A DNA stretch of 52,912 nucleotides, taken from positions 1 to 52,912 of the forward strand of contig JAILLW010000057.1 of the NCBI GenBank assembly GCA_024692955.1, in the 5' to 3' direction. The position numbers and the translations under genes are program-made. A model generated the notes under the pieces. That model searched no databases. It saw only the letters and a program-made list of their open reading frames with translations, and was not told the origin of the DNA. Every line of letters begins with the position of its first letter. Position 1 is the stretch's first letter. The stretch comes from Lachnospiraceae bacterium. Its GTDB lineage: Bacteria; Bacillota; Clostridia; Lachnospirales; Lachnospiraceae. Below are positions 16,446 to 26,131 of the stretch, in pieces.

Positions 16446-16555
16446 ATGCGCCGCAAAGCGCATCGTGGTTCAGGCGTCCCTCCCGGATGATCCGGGAAAA
16501 ACTCCCACGACTCTCTTTGCTCCGGCCTTATGCCGCCAGCGAAAAGAGCCTGAAA
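16446..16555 (-). promoter_or_regulatory. Structured leader of rplK-rplA
   Basis: The nusG-rplK spacer can form a 6-bp outer stem TCGTGG/CCACGA (16463-16468 with 16505-16510) enclosing the hairpin CCCGG/CCGGG (16482-16486 with 16491-16496), a second hairpin ATGCGC/GCGCAT (16446-16451 with 16458-16463) next to the ribosome binding site, and CTCTTT/AAAGAG arms further upstream. L1 autoregulates this operon at its leader in bacteria generally, so this is a plausible L1 or L11 target. No promoter is evident. Confidence 0.45.
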
Positions 16556-16579
16556 CATATGTCAGAAAGCGTTTCCGCT

Positions 16580-17104
16580 TTAAGCCATCCTTCTTACTTC
16601 CGCGAAAGAGATCTCCACCGGAGTCTCTCTGCCGAACATTTCCACATTGATCGTAACGGTCTGCTTGCCGAAGTCCATACGGCGTACCACGCCGATGGTA
16701 TCCTTCCAGGCACCCGCCACAGCCACGATGGTATCGCCTTCCTTGAAGTCCACGGAGATATTCTCGGTCTTGATCCCGAGGGGCTTCATCTCCGCGTCGG
16801 AAAGCGGCACGGGCTTCGATCCGGGTCCCACGAAACCGGTAACGCCTCTCGTATTCCGAACCACGTACCAGGTATCGTCATTCATGACCATATTGATCAG
16901 CACATAACCGGGAAAGAGTTTCTTCTCCACGGTCTTTCTCGAGCCGTTCCTCATTTCGACCACGGTCTCCATGGGAACCCTGACCTCGAGGATCTCGTCC
17001 TGAAGAGAACGGTTCTCGATGGTCTTCTCGATATTGGCTTTTACTTTATTCTCATAACCAGAGTAGGTATGTACCACATACCAGTTCGCTTCCGTTTCTG
17101 CCAT
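16580..17104 (-). CDS. nusG: Transcription termination/antitermination factor NusG
   Basis: 174 residues. N-terminal NGN domain (WYVVHTYSGYENKVKANIEKT, FPGYVLINMVMNDDTWYVVRNTRGVTGFVG) and a C-terminal KOW domain (FKEGDTIVAVAGAWKDTIGVV). It binds RNA polymerase and links it to ribosome or Rho. Standard neighbours secE (18 bp upstream) and rplK. Confidence 0.97.
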   Translation of the reverse strand: MAETEANWYVVHTYSGYENKVKANIEKTIENRSLQDEILEVRVPMETVVEMRNGSRKTVEKKLFPGYVLINMVMNDDTWYVVRNTRGVTGFVGPGSKPVPLSDAEMKPLGIKTENISVDFKEGDTIVAVAGAWKDTIGVVRRMDFGKQTVTINVEMFGRETPVEISFAEVRRMA

Positions 17105-17122
17105 CAGTCCACTCCCGAATAA

Positions 17123-17326
17123 TTAAATGGATAATGTCGAGATCAGATTGATCCCGTACTGGATCACGGTATCAAAAAGAGCGATCAGAAGCGCCAGTAC
17201 GATGGATACGCACATAACCGCCACCGACTGCTTGATGATCGAATCCCGGTCGGGCCAGGTGATCTTCTTGAATTCCGTCTTTACTCCCTTAAAGAAGCTG
17301 GGCTTTTCCGTCTTGTTCTCAGCCAT
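17123..17326 (-). CDS. secE: Preprotein translocase subunit SecE
   Basis: 67 residues with one C-terminal membrane helix (QSVAVMCVSIVLALLIALFDTVIQY) after an amphipathic FFKGVKTEFKKITWPDRDSIIK, the conserved SecE contact with SecY. Single-span SecE is the normal Firmicutes form. Between rpmG (15 bp) and nusG (18 bp). Confidence 0.95.
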   Translation of the reverse strand: MAENKTEKPSFFKGVKTEFKKITWPDRDSIIKQSVAVMCVSIVLALLIALFDTVIQYGINLISTLSI

Positions 17327-17341
17327 GATTCGTCCCCCGAA

Positions 17342-17491
17342 TTACTTGGTTTCCTTATGCAGTGTATGAGTCCTGCAGAATCTGCAATACTTCTTGATCT
17401 CCATCCGGTCCGGATGCGTCTTCTTGTCCTTGGTCGTATTGTAGTTACGCTGCTTGCACTCCGTACATGCGAGTGTGATCTTCGTACGCAT
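17342..17491 (-). CDS. rpmG: Ribosomal protein L33, zinc-binding form
   Basis: 49 residues, read directly from the sequence: starts [18 protein letters not shown], ends [17 protein letters not shown] and stop TAA at 17342-17344. Two CxxC pairs (CTEC, CRFC) bind zinc, so this is the C+ form that is replaced under zinc limitation in many Firmicutes. Ribosome binding site GGAGG upstream of ATG at 17491. First gene of rpmG-secE-nusG-rplK-rplA, the usual arrangement. Confidence 0.95.
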   Translation of the reverse strand: MRTKITLACTECKQRNYNTTKDKKTHPDRMEIKKYCRFCRTHTLHKETK

Positions 17492-17628
17492 AATCAGTAT
17501 CCTCCATCAAACTATAAACTCGGAAAACGAAGAATTTTTCGTTCACCATAAAAAGGCGCTTAACGCACCTCGCCCAAGTAATTTACCACAAGGCCGGAGG
17601 TTCGTCAATAGTAATTTGAAAGAAATCC

Positions 17629-19854
17629 CTACAGTCCGAAACCGAACAGATAATAATAATGCCAGAAGAGATCCGCGCGGTTCCCCTTCAGATAGTCTCC
17701 GGAATCCAGCATGAATACGAGGATCTGATAAACCGTCTCAAAGAGTGTCAGGCAGACAAGCAGCCATATGACCGCCCGGAAGACCGTCTTTCTGATATTC
17801 CCCTCCGCCAGAAGGATCCATACTGCAAAGGATGCCGCGAACATCCAGAGGAAGCAGAAGTTGAAGAAATACCTCGCAAGGATCCCGGAATTTATGGTAT
17901 CGAAGATCATGATCACCACGGCGATCAGTATGCTCCATACGGAAAGAAGATACAGGGTCCTCTGCTGCTTTATCATCTTCTTTCTCCGGAAGAAAGGAAG
18001 AAAGGCAAAAAGGCAGAAGGGGCTCGACCAGAAGATCCCGCCGTAGGTGGTTTCCCAGATCGTCTCTCCCATATACATGTTCGGAACACTGATATTCCCG
18101 AAATACGGATATTCCGGGAGGAGCTCCATGGGACGGATCAGATAGATCACGGCCCCGAGCGGCACACGGTCCCAAACCACTCCGCGGTTTCTCATATCAT
18201 TGAAGGTCAGATTGTAAAAGGCGCCGAAATCAAAAGGCGAGCCGAAACGAAGAGCATTATAGGTCATAAGCAGCCCGCCGATCACCGCCATCGGCGCTCC
18301 GACGGACAGAACGGAAGCGATCCCGTCCCGTGATTTCAGATAATCCCAGGAGAAGCAGTAATCCCGAAGCAGGATGATATCCAGGATCACGATAAGGAAG
18401 AGCTGCGGCCTGCAGCCGGCTACAAGCGCCGTAAGGATGCTTCCGAGGATAAGGAAGCCCTGCTTAAGATGCCTCGTATCCCCGGCCTTTTTCCCGTTTT
18501 TCTTTTTCTTTTTTCCCTTCTCCTTCTCTTTCCTCTTAACAATGTCCTTCTCGTCCGGTATGGCGCAAAGATACGCCCACATTCCGAGCACGGCAAAGGC
18601 CGTTGCCCAGATGATCGGAACCGAATAAAGATCCGGCCGCTTGGTCACATAGATGATATAGCTTCCCAGAAGTGTCAGTTCGATCGTAAGGAACCACAGG
18701 GCCACGGAACACTTTTTCGCGTAGCGCCTGATCAGCCGGTCGAAAAGGAGCAGGAAGCCGGCGATGATGAACAGCACCCCGATATAGCAGACCGTATGAT
18801 TATGGATATGCTTTCCCGTCAGCAGATAGTAGGGAAAATAAAGGAGGGCGCAGGGCACCACCCCGAAATAGACATAGTATTTTCCGTTATAATACGCATG
18901 GTCGAAGCGGTAATCGTCAAATTCCATAATGGAGGCGCGATAGGACATATCGTAAGGATTCTCCATCTTAACAAGCCTCTCATCGGGCTCAAAGAGCAGG
19001 GACAGGCTTCCCGCCTTGAACGCTTCCGCAAGGCGCTGGTACTGTTCCGTATTTACCCCGTATTCTCCCTGATAGAAATCATTGAGGCCGTTGACCTTAT
19101 GGAGGATCAGGGCGTTGATCAGGAAAAAGGCGATCATCATCCCGTAACGGACCTTTTTATCCGTCTTCAGATAGAGGATCCCGTGGAGCGGTGATGCCGG
19201 CCGGAAGAAATATACAAAGACCGCGAAGAAAAAGACGATCAGTACCCGCGCCCACTCGAAGAAAACGGGGATCACGGGATTCAGCCGGATATTGATCAAA
19301 AGCCTCCTGTCCGCGCCGACGTAGGGATAGAGTTTGAGGTCTTTCGCCTCACCGTAGAGATGGAAGGTCAGGTATTCGCTCCGTGGCTCCGACGGTGTGA
19401 TCTGGCGGGAATTCAGATAGGAATACTGATAATGGGAGGTGTCCTTCGCGTCAAAACTGATCCGGACCGGAGCCTCATAGGACTCCCCGTTCCAGTCGGC
19501 GTTCCTTATCTCCACATAAGCGGTCTTCACCTTCGCGCCGATGTTAATCAGTTCGATCTGGTATTCGCCTTCCCCGGTGGTATAGGTCCCATCTCCGTTA
19601 TCCGTATAGCCGCTCCCGAGGAGGATATTGGGGGTGAATTCCCGGTTTCCCACCGACTGCCAGTGGCGGAAGTTGAATAAGGTAAGCTCCACAAAAAGCG
19701 CCAGGATAAAAAAACCGGCTACCGCAAGGATCCTGTCCGCGGCGGCATAATTCTTCTTTTTCAGATTGAAAGCCTTATAGACACGTTTCTTCGCATCCGA
19801 AAAGCCGGATCCCAGTTTTTGAAAAAACAGTTTCGCTCTTGTAAGCCAGAACAT
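17629..19854 (-). CDS. Large polytopic membrane protein, GT-C-like (741 aa)
   Basis: About a dozen hydrophobic segments. An N-terminal span (~45-62) is followed by an extracytoplasmic beta-rich domain (residues ~70-190) and then the main membrane block. The loop NGKYYVYFGVVPCALLYFPYYLLTG resembles a loop in the next gene's product, so the two are related in architecture. A Lys-rich cytoplasmic stretch (KRKEKEKGKKKKKNGKK) interrupts the spans near residue 450. This is the layout of lipid-linked-sugar glycosyltransferases of the GT-C/PMT group, but no catalytic DE or ED motif could be assigned with confidence. Last gene of the surface-polymer operon, 17 bp after its neighbour. Confidence 0.6.
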   Translation of the reverse strand: MFWLTRAKLFFQKLGSGFSDAKKRVYKAFNLKKKNYAAADRILAVAGFFILALFVELTLFNFRHWQSVGNREFTPNILLGSGYTDNGDGTYTTGEGEYQIELINIGAKVKTAYVEIRNADWNGESYEAPVRISFDAKDTSHYQYSYLNSRQITPSEPRSEYLTFHLYGEAKDLKLYPYVGADRRLLINIRLNPVIPVFFEWARVLIVFFFAVFVYFFRPASPLHGILYLKTDKKVRYGMMIAFFLINALILHKVNGLNDFYQGEYGVNTEQYQRLAEAFKAGSLSLLFEPDERLVKMENPYDMSYRASIMEFDDYRFDHAYYNGKYYVYFGVVPCALLYFPYYLLTGKHIHNHTVCYIGVLFIIAGFLLLFDRLIRRYAKKCSVALWFLTIELTLLGSYIIYVTKRPDLYSVPIIWATAFAVLGMWAYLCAIPDEKDIVKRKEKEKGKKKKKNGKKAGDTRHLKQGFLILGSILTALVAGCRPQLFLIVILDIILLRDYCFSWDYLKSRDGIASVLSVGAPMAVIGGLLMTYNALRFGSPFDFGAFYNLTFNDMRNRGVVWDRVPLGAVIYLIRPMELLPEYPYFGNISVPNMYMGETIWETTYGGIFWSSPFCLFAFLPFFRRKKMIKQQRTLYLLSVWSILIAVVIMIFDTINSGILARYFFNFCFLWMFAASFAVWILLAEGNIRKTVFRAVIWLLVCLTLFETVYQILVFMLDSGDYLKGNRADLFWHYYYLFGFGL

Positions 19855-19869
19855 AAATCCCTCCAGCAG

Positions 19870-19879
19870 GTTTACACAA
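19870..19879. repeat. Dispersed-motif variant at a stop codon
   Basis: GTTTACACAA, one mismatch; it contains the TAA stop of the 474-aa membrane protein gene. Confidence 0.4.
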
Positions 19880-21296
19880 TATACATTCCGTTATAGACCA
19901 CTACCAGTCCCACGGCGTTCAGGCACATTCCGAAGATGCAGACGGGAATCTGATATTTCCCGGCTTCCGGTGCCTTCCCGAGAGCAAGGGCCACCGTAAG
20001 ATAGAGCCAGGGAAGGATGTCATTCGTATAACGGTTCCCGAAATGCCATCCGCCCATGGTCTTAGGCATGATGGTAACAAAAAGATAGGCCGAGCAGGGG
20101 ACGAGCACCACACCGTCGAAGGCGGCCAGCTTCCACTGCTTCTTAACGAGCATAACGATGATCATCGCCAGCGCGAAGATGATAAAGGGACTTGCGATCA
20201 TAAAATTCAGATTTCCGAAATGATCGATCTCCATCCTTTTTTCGCCGTCAAAGGAAGGAAGATTCAGGAGCATATGGAAATTGTTCTTTAAGTAGAAAAG
20301 ATCGAACTGCCCGTGCTCCGCTTCCATGAATTCCGGCAGATAATTGTGTCCGAATTCGGTGATGCTCCCGAAACGGGCATAGTTGAGGATCATATAACTC
20401 AAGGCCACAATGCCGGCCGGGATCGCCCATTTCCAGCGTTTTTTAAGAATATCGAGGAGCGTGGGCCGGATGATGACCTCTTTCAGTTCGGTCACGGGTT
20501 CCGCTTCTTCTGCGGCAGAATCCGCCCCCGATTCCGACAGTTCCTTCATTTTCGCCTCTTTTTCGGCCACTTCCGCCGCCACATCCTCCGGGCGCCTGTC
20601 AAACCGGTCTTCCTCTTCTTCCATTACCGGCTTCTTTTTCTTCACTGCGGCAACTTCCCGCAGTTCTATCCTGCACTCTTTCCCATACAGGATGATGAGA
20701 AACACGGGCAAAAAGAGCGCCTGCATCGGGCGGCATCCCACGGAGCAGGCCCAGAGGAAAAGGGAAAGTCCTCCCTTTCCTTCACAGGCATACCAGATCG
20801 CCATGACAGCCAGCATAAAGCAGAGTGTCTGGGCCGCGAACCATACCCAGGGGTTCAGGAGATTGAAGGTCGCGTTCGTCCCGAGCATGACAAAGATTGC
20901 GGTGAGAGCACACAGCTGCGGCTTCCGGATAAAGCGGAGCGCCAGCCTGTAAAGATATACCACCGTCACGAGATCCTCGATCCAGATCAGAAGATGATCC
21001 GGCGTATTGCTTCCGAAGATAAATGCCAGCGGGAAAAGGATATAGGAAGGAAAAGGCGGGAAGGAAACATAGTATTTTCCGTTGAAGATCGCCAGCTCCA
21101 GATAGGAATAGTTCTCCCCGAGATCCAGATGCCCCCTTGTCCAGGCCTCCGCCTGCAGGGCGTAGCTGTTGTAGGTATTGTGCGAAAAGGGCCCTCTTCC
21201 CGTAAAGATCCACATCAGGATCAGATATCCGAGTACGGATAAAACGGCAACGATCCCGTATTCGATTACCTGACGGTCTTTCCTTTTAAATTCCAT
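19872..21296 (-). CDS. Polytopic membrane protein, GT-C-like (474 aa)
   Basis: About ten hydrophobic segments. The first loop (HNTYNSYALQAEAWTRGHLDLG, then NGKYYVSFPPFPSY) is typical of a large family of uncharacterised clostridial membrane proteins that resemble GT-C glycosyltransferases. A long, acidic cytoplasmic insertion (residues ~205-280, EEEEDRFDRRPEDVAAEVAEKEA) looks coiled-coil or disordered. It overlaps the acyltransferase gene by 31 bp and its stop codon lies in a GTTTACACAA variant of the dispersed word (19870-19879). Function inferred from context only: export or decoration of a surface polymer. Confidence 0.6.
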   Translation of the reverse strand: MEFKRKDRQVIEYGIVAVLSVLGYLILMWIFTGRGPFSHNTYNSYALQAEAWTRGHLDLGENYSYLELAIFNGKYYVSFPPFPSYILFPLAFIFGSNTPDHLLIWIEDLVTVVYLYRLALRFIRKPQLCALTAIFVMLGTNATFNLLNPWVWFAAQTLCFMLAVMAIWYACEGKGGLSLFLWACSVGCRPMQALFLPVFLIILYGKECRIELREVAAVKKKKPVMEEEEDRFDRRPEDVAAEVAEKEAKMKELSESGADSAAEEAEPVTELKEVIIRPTLLDILKKRWKWAIPAGIVALSYMILNYARFGSITEFGHNYLPEFMEAEHGQFDLFYLKNNFHMLLNLPSFDGEKRMEIDHFGNLNFMIASPFIIFALAMIIVMLVKKQWKLAAFDGVVLVPCSAYLFVTIMPKTMGGWHFGNRYTNDILPWLYLTVALALGKAPEAGKYQIPVCIFGMCLNAVGLVVVYNGMYIV

Positions 21297-22540
21297 TTGA
21301 ACTTCCTTTCATGCTTCGGCGGCTTTGCCTTTCCGTTTTCATCCAGCCACTTCTTCTTAAGATATTCGCCCGCCGGCTTCTCAAACAGATAGGTGACGGC
21401 GGCCGAAAGCGCCACGCCCAGCACGATGCTGAGTACAAAAAACTTCCGCATCCACGCCTGATCCCCAAGTTCGTTCGGTGCCGTATCGGTACTCCAGCGC
21501 GGGATGTGATGCTCCTTCAGGAAAACAGCCACCACCTGATGCCAGATATACAGATTATAGGAGATCACCGAAACAAACCGGAATACCCTGTTTTCAAAGA
21601 AGCGTTTCACCACCGGGAACGCAAACAGCACTCCCAGCGTAAAGAGACTCATCGCGAGCATAAAGGAAAACCGTTTGGTCAGCTGCGCGTACGGCCTTTC
21701 CATACCATAGAACTGATTCAGTATGTTGAGATAGATCAGATAGGATCCAAAAATGGCAGTCGTCGCCGCGATCATCGTATAACGGTTTTCCGCATCGGCT
21801 TTCCTGATCCCGTAATAGATCAGGCAGATCAGCATGCCGCTTGCGTAAAAACCGGCGAAGGTAGAAAAATAGTTATTGTATGCCCAGAGATCCTGCGCGT
21901 GACAGACCAGAATATTGCCGGACACGATCCCTATGAGGTACAGGGCCGCGGTCGTGATCACCGGACGCTTCCGGAACCATTTCGCGATAAAGGGGATCAG
22001 AATATACCAGATCACCTCCACCTGGATCGTCCAGAGTGCTCCGTTCAGTTTCGTGGTGCGGTAGGTGTCCTTGAAGAAGGTGCTCGTAAAGGTAAGATGC
22101 GTGATCAGATCCTTGAAGAAAAAGCCGACATTCCCTTGATATTTCCCGCCGATCAGGGAGCCGATCGCCATGATCACGATACAGAGCAGGTAGGACGGCA
22201 GGATGCGGATCGCACGCTTTATGTAAAAGGTCTTCTGATCGGGCCATTCCTCCCCATAGACGATCGCCCTCGCATAGGGCAGAAAGTTTACGACGGCGCT
22301 TAAAAGGATCAGCATATCCACCGTGGTATAGCCGAACTGGACGAGCGTATGGAAATGAAGCTCCGTGATCCCGAAATACCGGGTGATCACCGGATTCAGA
22401 TGCGTATATGGCGTAAGCCAGCTCTGCTCCCAGATATGAAACCAGATGACCATGATAAGGGCGATGGCCCTTATGCCGTCGAGGGCGTAGATATGACGTT
22501 CATTACCGGGTTTTTGCGTTTCCAAAACTGTCGCTTCCAT
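21266..22540 (-). CDS. Acyltransferase 3 family (OafA/YrhL-like) membrane protein
   Basis: 424 residues, ~10 membrane segments. The conserved N-terminal block HIYALDGIRAIALIMVIWFH contains the family's catalytic-type LDGIRA-I-V--FH pattern. Later segments GALWTIQVEVIWYILIPF and YNLYIWHQVV are also typical. Members O-acetylate or otherwise acylate surface polysaccharides, peptidoglycan or lipids. Start codon overlaps the stop of the upstream gene by one base; it overlaps the next gene by 31 bp. In the operon it would modify the polymer. Confidence 0.88.
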   Translation of the reverse strand: MEATVLETQKPGNERHIYALDGIRAIALIMVIWFHIWEQSWLTPYTHLNPVITRYFGITELHFHTLVQFGYTTVDMLILLSAVVNFLPYARAIVYGEEWPDQKTFYIKRAIRILPSYLLCIVIMAIGSLIGGKYQGNVGFFFKDLITHLTFTSTFFKDTYRTTKLNGALWTIQVEVIWYILIPFIAKWFRKRPVITTAALYLIGIVSGNILVCHAQDLWAYNNYFSTFAGFYASGMLICLIYYGIRKADAENRYTMIAATTAIFGSYLIYLNILNQFYGMERPYAQLTKRFSFMLAMSLFTLGVLFAFPVVKRFFENRVFRFVSVISYNLYIWHQVVAVFLKEHHIPRWSTDTAPNELGDQAWMRKFFVLSIVLGVALSAAVTYLFEKPAGEYLKKKWLDENGKAKPPKHERKFKWNLKGKTVR

Positions 22541-24783
22541 TATTCGGTATATTCCTTTCGTCTTTTGATCTCAAGAAGGATCACGGCCACGAAAGCGGCA
22601 AGCGAAGTGAGTTCGCAGATTCTCCAGAGCAGCGGTTCCGTGTACCTCACCTTTACGTTCCCTCCAAAGCCGTTGTCAAAAACGATCCGGACGCGGTTAT
22701 TGGTTCCGCGCTCCACTTTCAGAGATTTTCCGCTGTCCGATTTCGCGGTATATCCCGGATAATAGTAGAGCGGCAGTTCCAGTTTTGCGTTGTTTCCGGC
22801 TGACACCCCCTTGATGAGGAATCTGTTTGCCTTTCTTTCCACATGTTCGATGGTAGTATTATCCGTCGTAACATAATTTTCCTGATGTATCCGGTTGTAA
22901 TCGGTGTCTTCGTAGAGATACTCATATCCCACAAGATCATTGGTATCAAGGCATATATCATCATAATAATGTCCGACAGGTCCGGTATAAAGAGTCTTGT
23001 AGGTGTTCTCCATAGTCTGATCCATGCAGACCAGAAGAACGATTGCGATAATAAGGGGTATATACTTCTTCTTCAATCTTTTCCCCTCCGCCCCGAAAAA
23101 GAATACCACAAAGACAGAAAGGAAAGCCACAGCCATGGTGATATACCGATAGGGCACGTTTACCCGCGTAATATACTTTGAAATGAGCGGCAGCGTCCTC
23201 TCGATCAGGTCATAAGGGAACACATTGGTAGCCATAAAAGCCGAAAGCAGTCCGAGAAACGCCATAATGCCGGGAGCCGCATCCTTTTTCACCGGTTTCT
23301 TCGTCCACAGCAGCCACGCAAAAATGAGGAGAAGGACCACGAACCCGTTTCCAAGCGGCATCGACATCCTGCTGCCCAGATTCGTAAAATACGCCCAGTT
23401 ATACCCCGTAGTCCCCGAGCTGTGCTGGGCGAAAAGTTCTGCGATACTCAGGCCGTATATCTGAAAATCCGGATTGTATCCGTTTTCCGAATGGAGCCGC
23501 AAAGGTTCCCGCAGAAAAGTAATGAGGGGCACAAGGAACCACAGGTTCACGAGGATCGTCAGACCGCCGGCTTTCAGCATATGAAGGATCATTCTTCCGC
23601 GGAAGGTCTTTTTCCACAAAATGAGCATAAAGACGACCATAAAGAGCCCCAGCATAAAGCAGGTCAGAATATGCGTCTGAATAAGCCCCGTAAATCCCAT
23701 CACCGGAAGGATGTACTTTCGTGAGAGGGACTTATCTTCGATTTCTCCGGTATAGATTTCATACATCCACAGAAAGATCAGCGGAAGAAACATCATACCG
23801 GAATACTCTCCGAAAGCCGCCCTTATATATATGCAGCACATTCTGTAAGGTGCGCAGACATACATGAATGTCGCCAGCAAAGCTGCATACTTTTTCCCGG
23901 AAGCCATTTTCGAGAAGCACAGATAAGCAGTAATCGCCGTGGTCAGATTTATAAAGAAAACAAAGGTTTTGTATGAGGTATGGATCGTAAAACCAAGGAT
24001 ACGCATTATTGCAGGCAGTATGAGTGTGATATCGCCATACATGGCTGACACAGCATAGCCGTAGCCGAAGCACCAGTTGCTCTGAACCTTGACCGGCAAT
24101 TCACCCATCAGCAGCGCGTCTTTCAATCCTTCGATCCGCATCAGATGGAAATTCAGATCATGCCCCATCAGCACAAATCTTGCGAACAGCCCCAGAGAAG
24201 CGATCAGGGTAATCGCTCCAATACCCAGAATCTGTGTTGAAAAAGGGGAAAGCGATCCAATGTTACCGATAAACCAGGCCAGCCCGAATATGACAACGAG
24301 CCAAACAGCTGTCAGGGACACACGATATGCCCCGGAGTTTTTGGCCGTGCGGATCGTGATCGAATGCGTCTTCAGCGTCGCGTCGCCTTCCGCCGTATCT
24401 TTCAGCTTCACGTGAAAATCGGAGCAGCGGTCATTCACCCAGACGGAATAAGTAACGCTTTTGTCATACCGGGACAGCAACGGGCTGTCTTCCCAGACCG
24501 TGTTGCGGGAAGTCTGTTTATAAAGGATGAGAGTCTCTATGTCGGACTCTGCCTCGTAGTCGATCGTAACATCGTAGATCCCCACGGGAAGTTCCGCCGG
24601 GGGTGTGATCAGTTCCTTCCGTTCCTGATCCCACAATCCGGACAGAGTGTTTTCATCATACTCGATGCGAATCTTAGCCCGGGAAAGCGTAAATATGAGC
24701 ACTGCCAGAAACACAAGGACCTCCGCAAGCAGCAGCCCGATAAGAATCCGTTTCTTTGATTGTCCCTTATCCGTTCTTCCCAT
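22540..24783 (-). CDS. Large polytopic membrane protein, YfhO-like (747 aa)
   Basis: A span at ~12-34, an extracytoplasmic beta-rich domain (~37-150), about a dozen membrane segments, and a C-terminal extracytoplasmic domain (~590-715) before a last span. The layout and phrases such as GHDLNFHLMRIEGLKDALLMG and APYRMCCIYIRAAFGEY resemble clostridial membrane proteins annotated as YfhO or 6-pyruvoyl-tetrahydropterin-synthase-related; in B. subtilis YfhO is implicated in glycosylating lipoteichoic acid. Assignment is by resemblance. Two bases after the DUF4956 gene and overlapping the acyltransferase by one. Confidence 0.55.
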   Translation of the reverse strand: MGRTDKGQSKKRILIGLLLAEVLVFLAVLIFTLSRAKIRIEYDENTLSGLWDQERKELITPPAELPVGIYDVTIDYEAESDIETLILYKQTSRNTVWEDSPLLSRYDKSVTYSVWVNDRCSDFHVKLKDTAEGDATLKTHSITIRTAKNSGAYRVSLTAVWLVVIFGLAWFIGNIGSLSPFSTQILGIGAITLIASLGLFARFVLMGHDLNFHLMRIEGLKDALLMGELPVKVQSNWCFGYGYAVSAMYGDITLILPAIMRILGFTIHTSYKTFVFFINLTTAITAYLCFSKMASGKKYAALLATFMYVCAPYRMCCIYIRAAFGEYSGMMFLPLIFLWMYEIYTGEIEDKSLSRKYILPVMGFTGLIQTHILTCFMLGLFMVVFMLILWKKTFRGRMILHMLKAGGLTILVNLWFLVPLITFLREPLRLHSENGYNPDFQIYGLSIAELFAQHSSGTTGYNWAYFTNLGSRMSMPLGNGFVVLLLIFAWLLWTKKPVKKDAAPGIMAFLGLLSAFMATNVFPYDLIERTLPLISKYITRVNVPYRYITMAVAFLSVFVVFFFGAEGKRLKKKYIPLIIAIVLLVCMDQTMENTYKTLYTGPVGHYYDDICLDTNDLVGYEYLYEDTDYNRIHQENYVTTDNTTIEHVERKANRFLIKGVSAGNNAKLELPLYYYPGYTAKSDSGKSLKVERGTNNRVRIVFDNGFGGNVKVRYTEPLLWRICELTSLAAFVAVILLEIKRRKEYTE

Positions 24784-24785
24784 TC

Positions 24786-25442
24786 TTATTCTCTGTATTC
24801 TCCGTCATAAGAAACAAGACTCGCCTGCTGCGGTTCAAAGTTCCTGTTGATCTCCTTCACCAGATTCACTTCATTTCTGGGAAGGATTTCGTAAATCAGC
24901 TCCGTTTCCTCGTTCCGCACAATGCTGGACCGCGCCTTTACCCGTCGGCATTTTTCCGTAAGAAACTTATTCAGTTTCTCAATATCATCCAATTTCTTGA
25001 ATCTCAGGATGAGAACATAAGTCGTTCCTGATTCGGGAATCAGCTGCAGGATCAGCACAAGAGCCGTAAGCACGACGCAGGCGATCCCGCTGAGTGCATA
25101 CAGTCCGACTCCCCCGATGATCCCGACACTGATCGCCCAGAAAAGATAGAGCAGATCCAGCGGATTTTTGATCGCCGTTCTGAAGCGCACGATAGAAAGC
25201 GCGCCGACCATTCCAAGCGAGACGACCAGATTCGACTGCATCGCCACCATGATCGCCGCAGTGACCACGGTCATCCCGGCCAACGTTATATTGAAATCTC
25301 TTGAATAAAAGGCTTTTTTCGCCGTAAAGCGATAAACCAGATAAACGTAGATCCCGAGCAGCAGCGCCACAGACAAAGTCATCAGAGCTCCCTGCCATGA
25401 AAAGTCTCCCGCTCTGCCAAGTCTCTCAATTACTGCATTCAT
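24786..25442 (-). CDS. DUF4956 membrane protein
   Basis: 218 residues. Three to four membrane segments in the first ~135 residues, with the family's core MVGALSIVRFRTAIKNPLDLLYLFWAISVGIIGGVG, followed by a soluble C-terminal domain (TYVLILRFKKLDD... EEYELIYEIL-type alpha/beta, ferredoxin-like). DUF4956 is repeatedly found beside VTC-domain and CotH genes in bacteria. That is exactly the situation here: it overlaps the VTC gene by 4 bp. A plausible role is channel or membrane partner of the VTC protein. Function is otherwise unknown. Confidence 0.88.
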   Translation of the reverse strand: MNAVIERLGRAGDFSWQGALMTLSVALLLGIYVYLVYRFTAKKAFYSRDFNITLAGMTVVTAAIMVAMQSNLVVSLGMVGALSIVRFRTAIKNPLDLLYLFWAISVGIIGGVGLYALSGIACVVLTALVLILQLIPESGTTYVLILRFKKLDDIEKLNKFLTEKCRRVKARSSIVRNEETELIYEILPRNEVNLVKEINRNFEPQQASLVSYDGEYRE

Positions 25443-26131
25443 AGTGAAATTCTCTCCTTCTTATCCAAAGCGATTCTGCATAGAACATATTTTGAATTCG
25501 ATACCCTGAGCATATTTCCCGTCTCCAGAAGCCTGGCCGCAAACTCAGGTAAAAACTCATCATATTTGACTTCGAGCACTCCGGATCCGTCCAGTGCCGA
25601 GCGGATCATTTTTTTCTTCCCGAATCTTTCGAAATCCGAGCTTGCCGTAATATTCCGGTCAAAGGTGATCCGTACATTTCCGGGCTCATATATATATGCG
25701 CTCCTGTCATAGGATACTATCACGGAAGGTCTGAGAATCCCGGTCTCATAATCCAGATAAAAGATGCGTCTGGCTTCGTCATCCGCATTCAGGCCGAAGA
25801 TCTCTCCGCCGATCAGAGCTTTTATCTCGTTTTTCTCCATAGGCGAGGAGATCTTCTTCGTCCCCTGATACAGTTTTTCCTTTATCTCAAGCTTCGCTTC
25901 CTTAAAGGAATTCTCATATATGCGGATACGGTATTTCCTTCGGAAAGCCTCCCCGCGCAATGCTTCATGGAAGCATCGGTCCTGGTGATCATCAAAATAC
26001 AGGCTGCTTACATGATAGCTCCCCGAATCTCCCGCGTGAGGGTCTTTTCCGAAGAATAGTCTTACACGCGCTTCGAGAAGATCCATTTCCTGAGCACCAA
26101 GATGATATTTGTCTTCTCTGCGATACATCAT
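25439..26131 (-). CDS. VTC-domain (polyphosphate polymerase-like) protein
   Basis: 230 residues, soluble. Matches the VTC domain, the tunnel-shaped polymerase of yeast Vtc4: YRREDKYHL start, YHVSSLYFDDHQDR, RRKYRIRIYENS and the LEIKEK pair that lines the polyphosphate tunnel, then VSYDRSAYIY and LEVKYDEFLP. Yeast VTC makes polyphosphate from ATP; bacterial forms lack the SPX sensor domain, as here, and are mostly uncharacterised. Its stop overlaps the DUF4956 start by 4 bp and its start abuts the CotH stop, so CotH, VTC and DUF4956 are translationally coupled. Codon choice (AGA, CTA, CGT) differs from housekeeping genes of the window. Confidence 0.9.
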   Translation of the reverse strand: MMYRREDKYHLGAQEMDLLEARVRLFFGKDPHAGDSGSYHVSSLYFDDHQDRCFHEALRGEAFRRKYRIRIYENSFKEAKLEIKEKLYQGTKKISSPMEKNEIKALIGGEIFGLNADDEARRIFYLDYETGILRPSVIVSYDRSAYIYEPGNVRITFDRNITASSDFERFGKKKMIRSALDGSGVLEVKYDEFLPEFAARLLETGNMLRVSNSKYVLCRIALDKKERISL

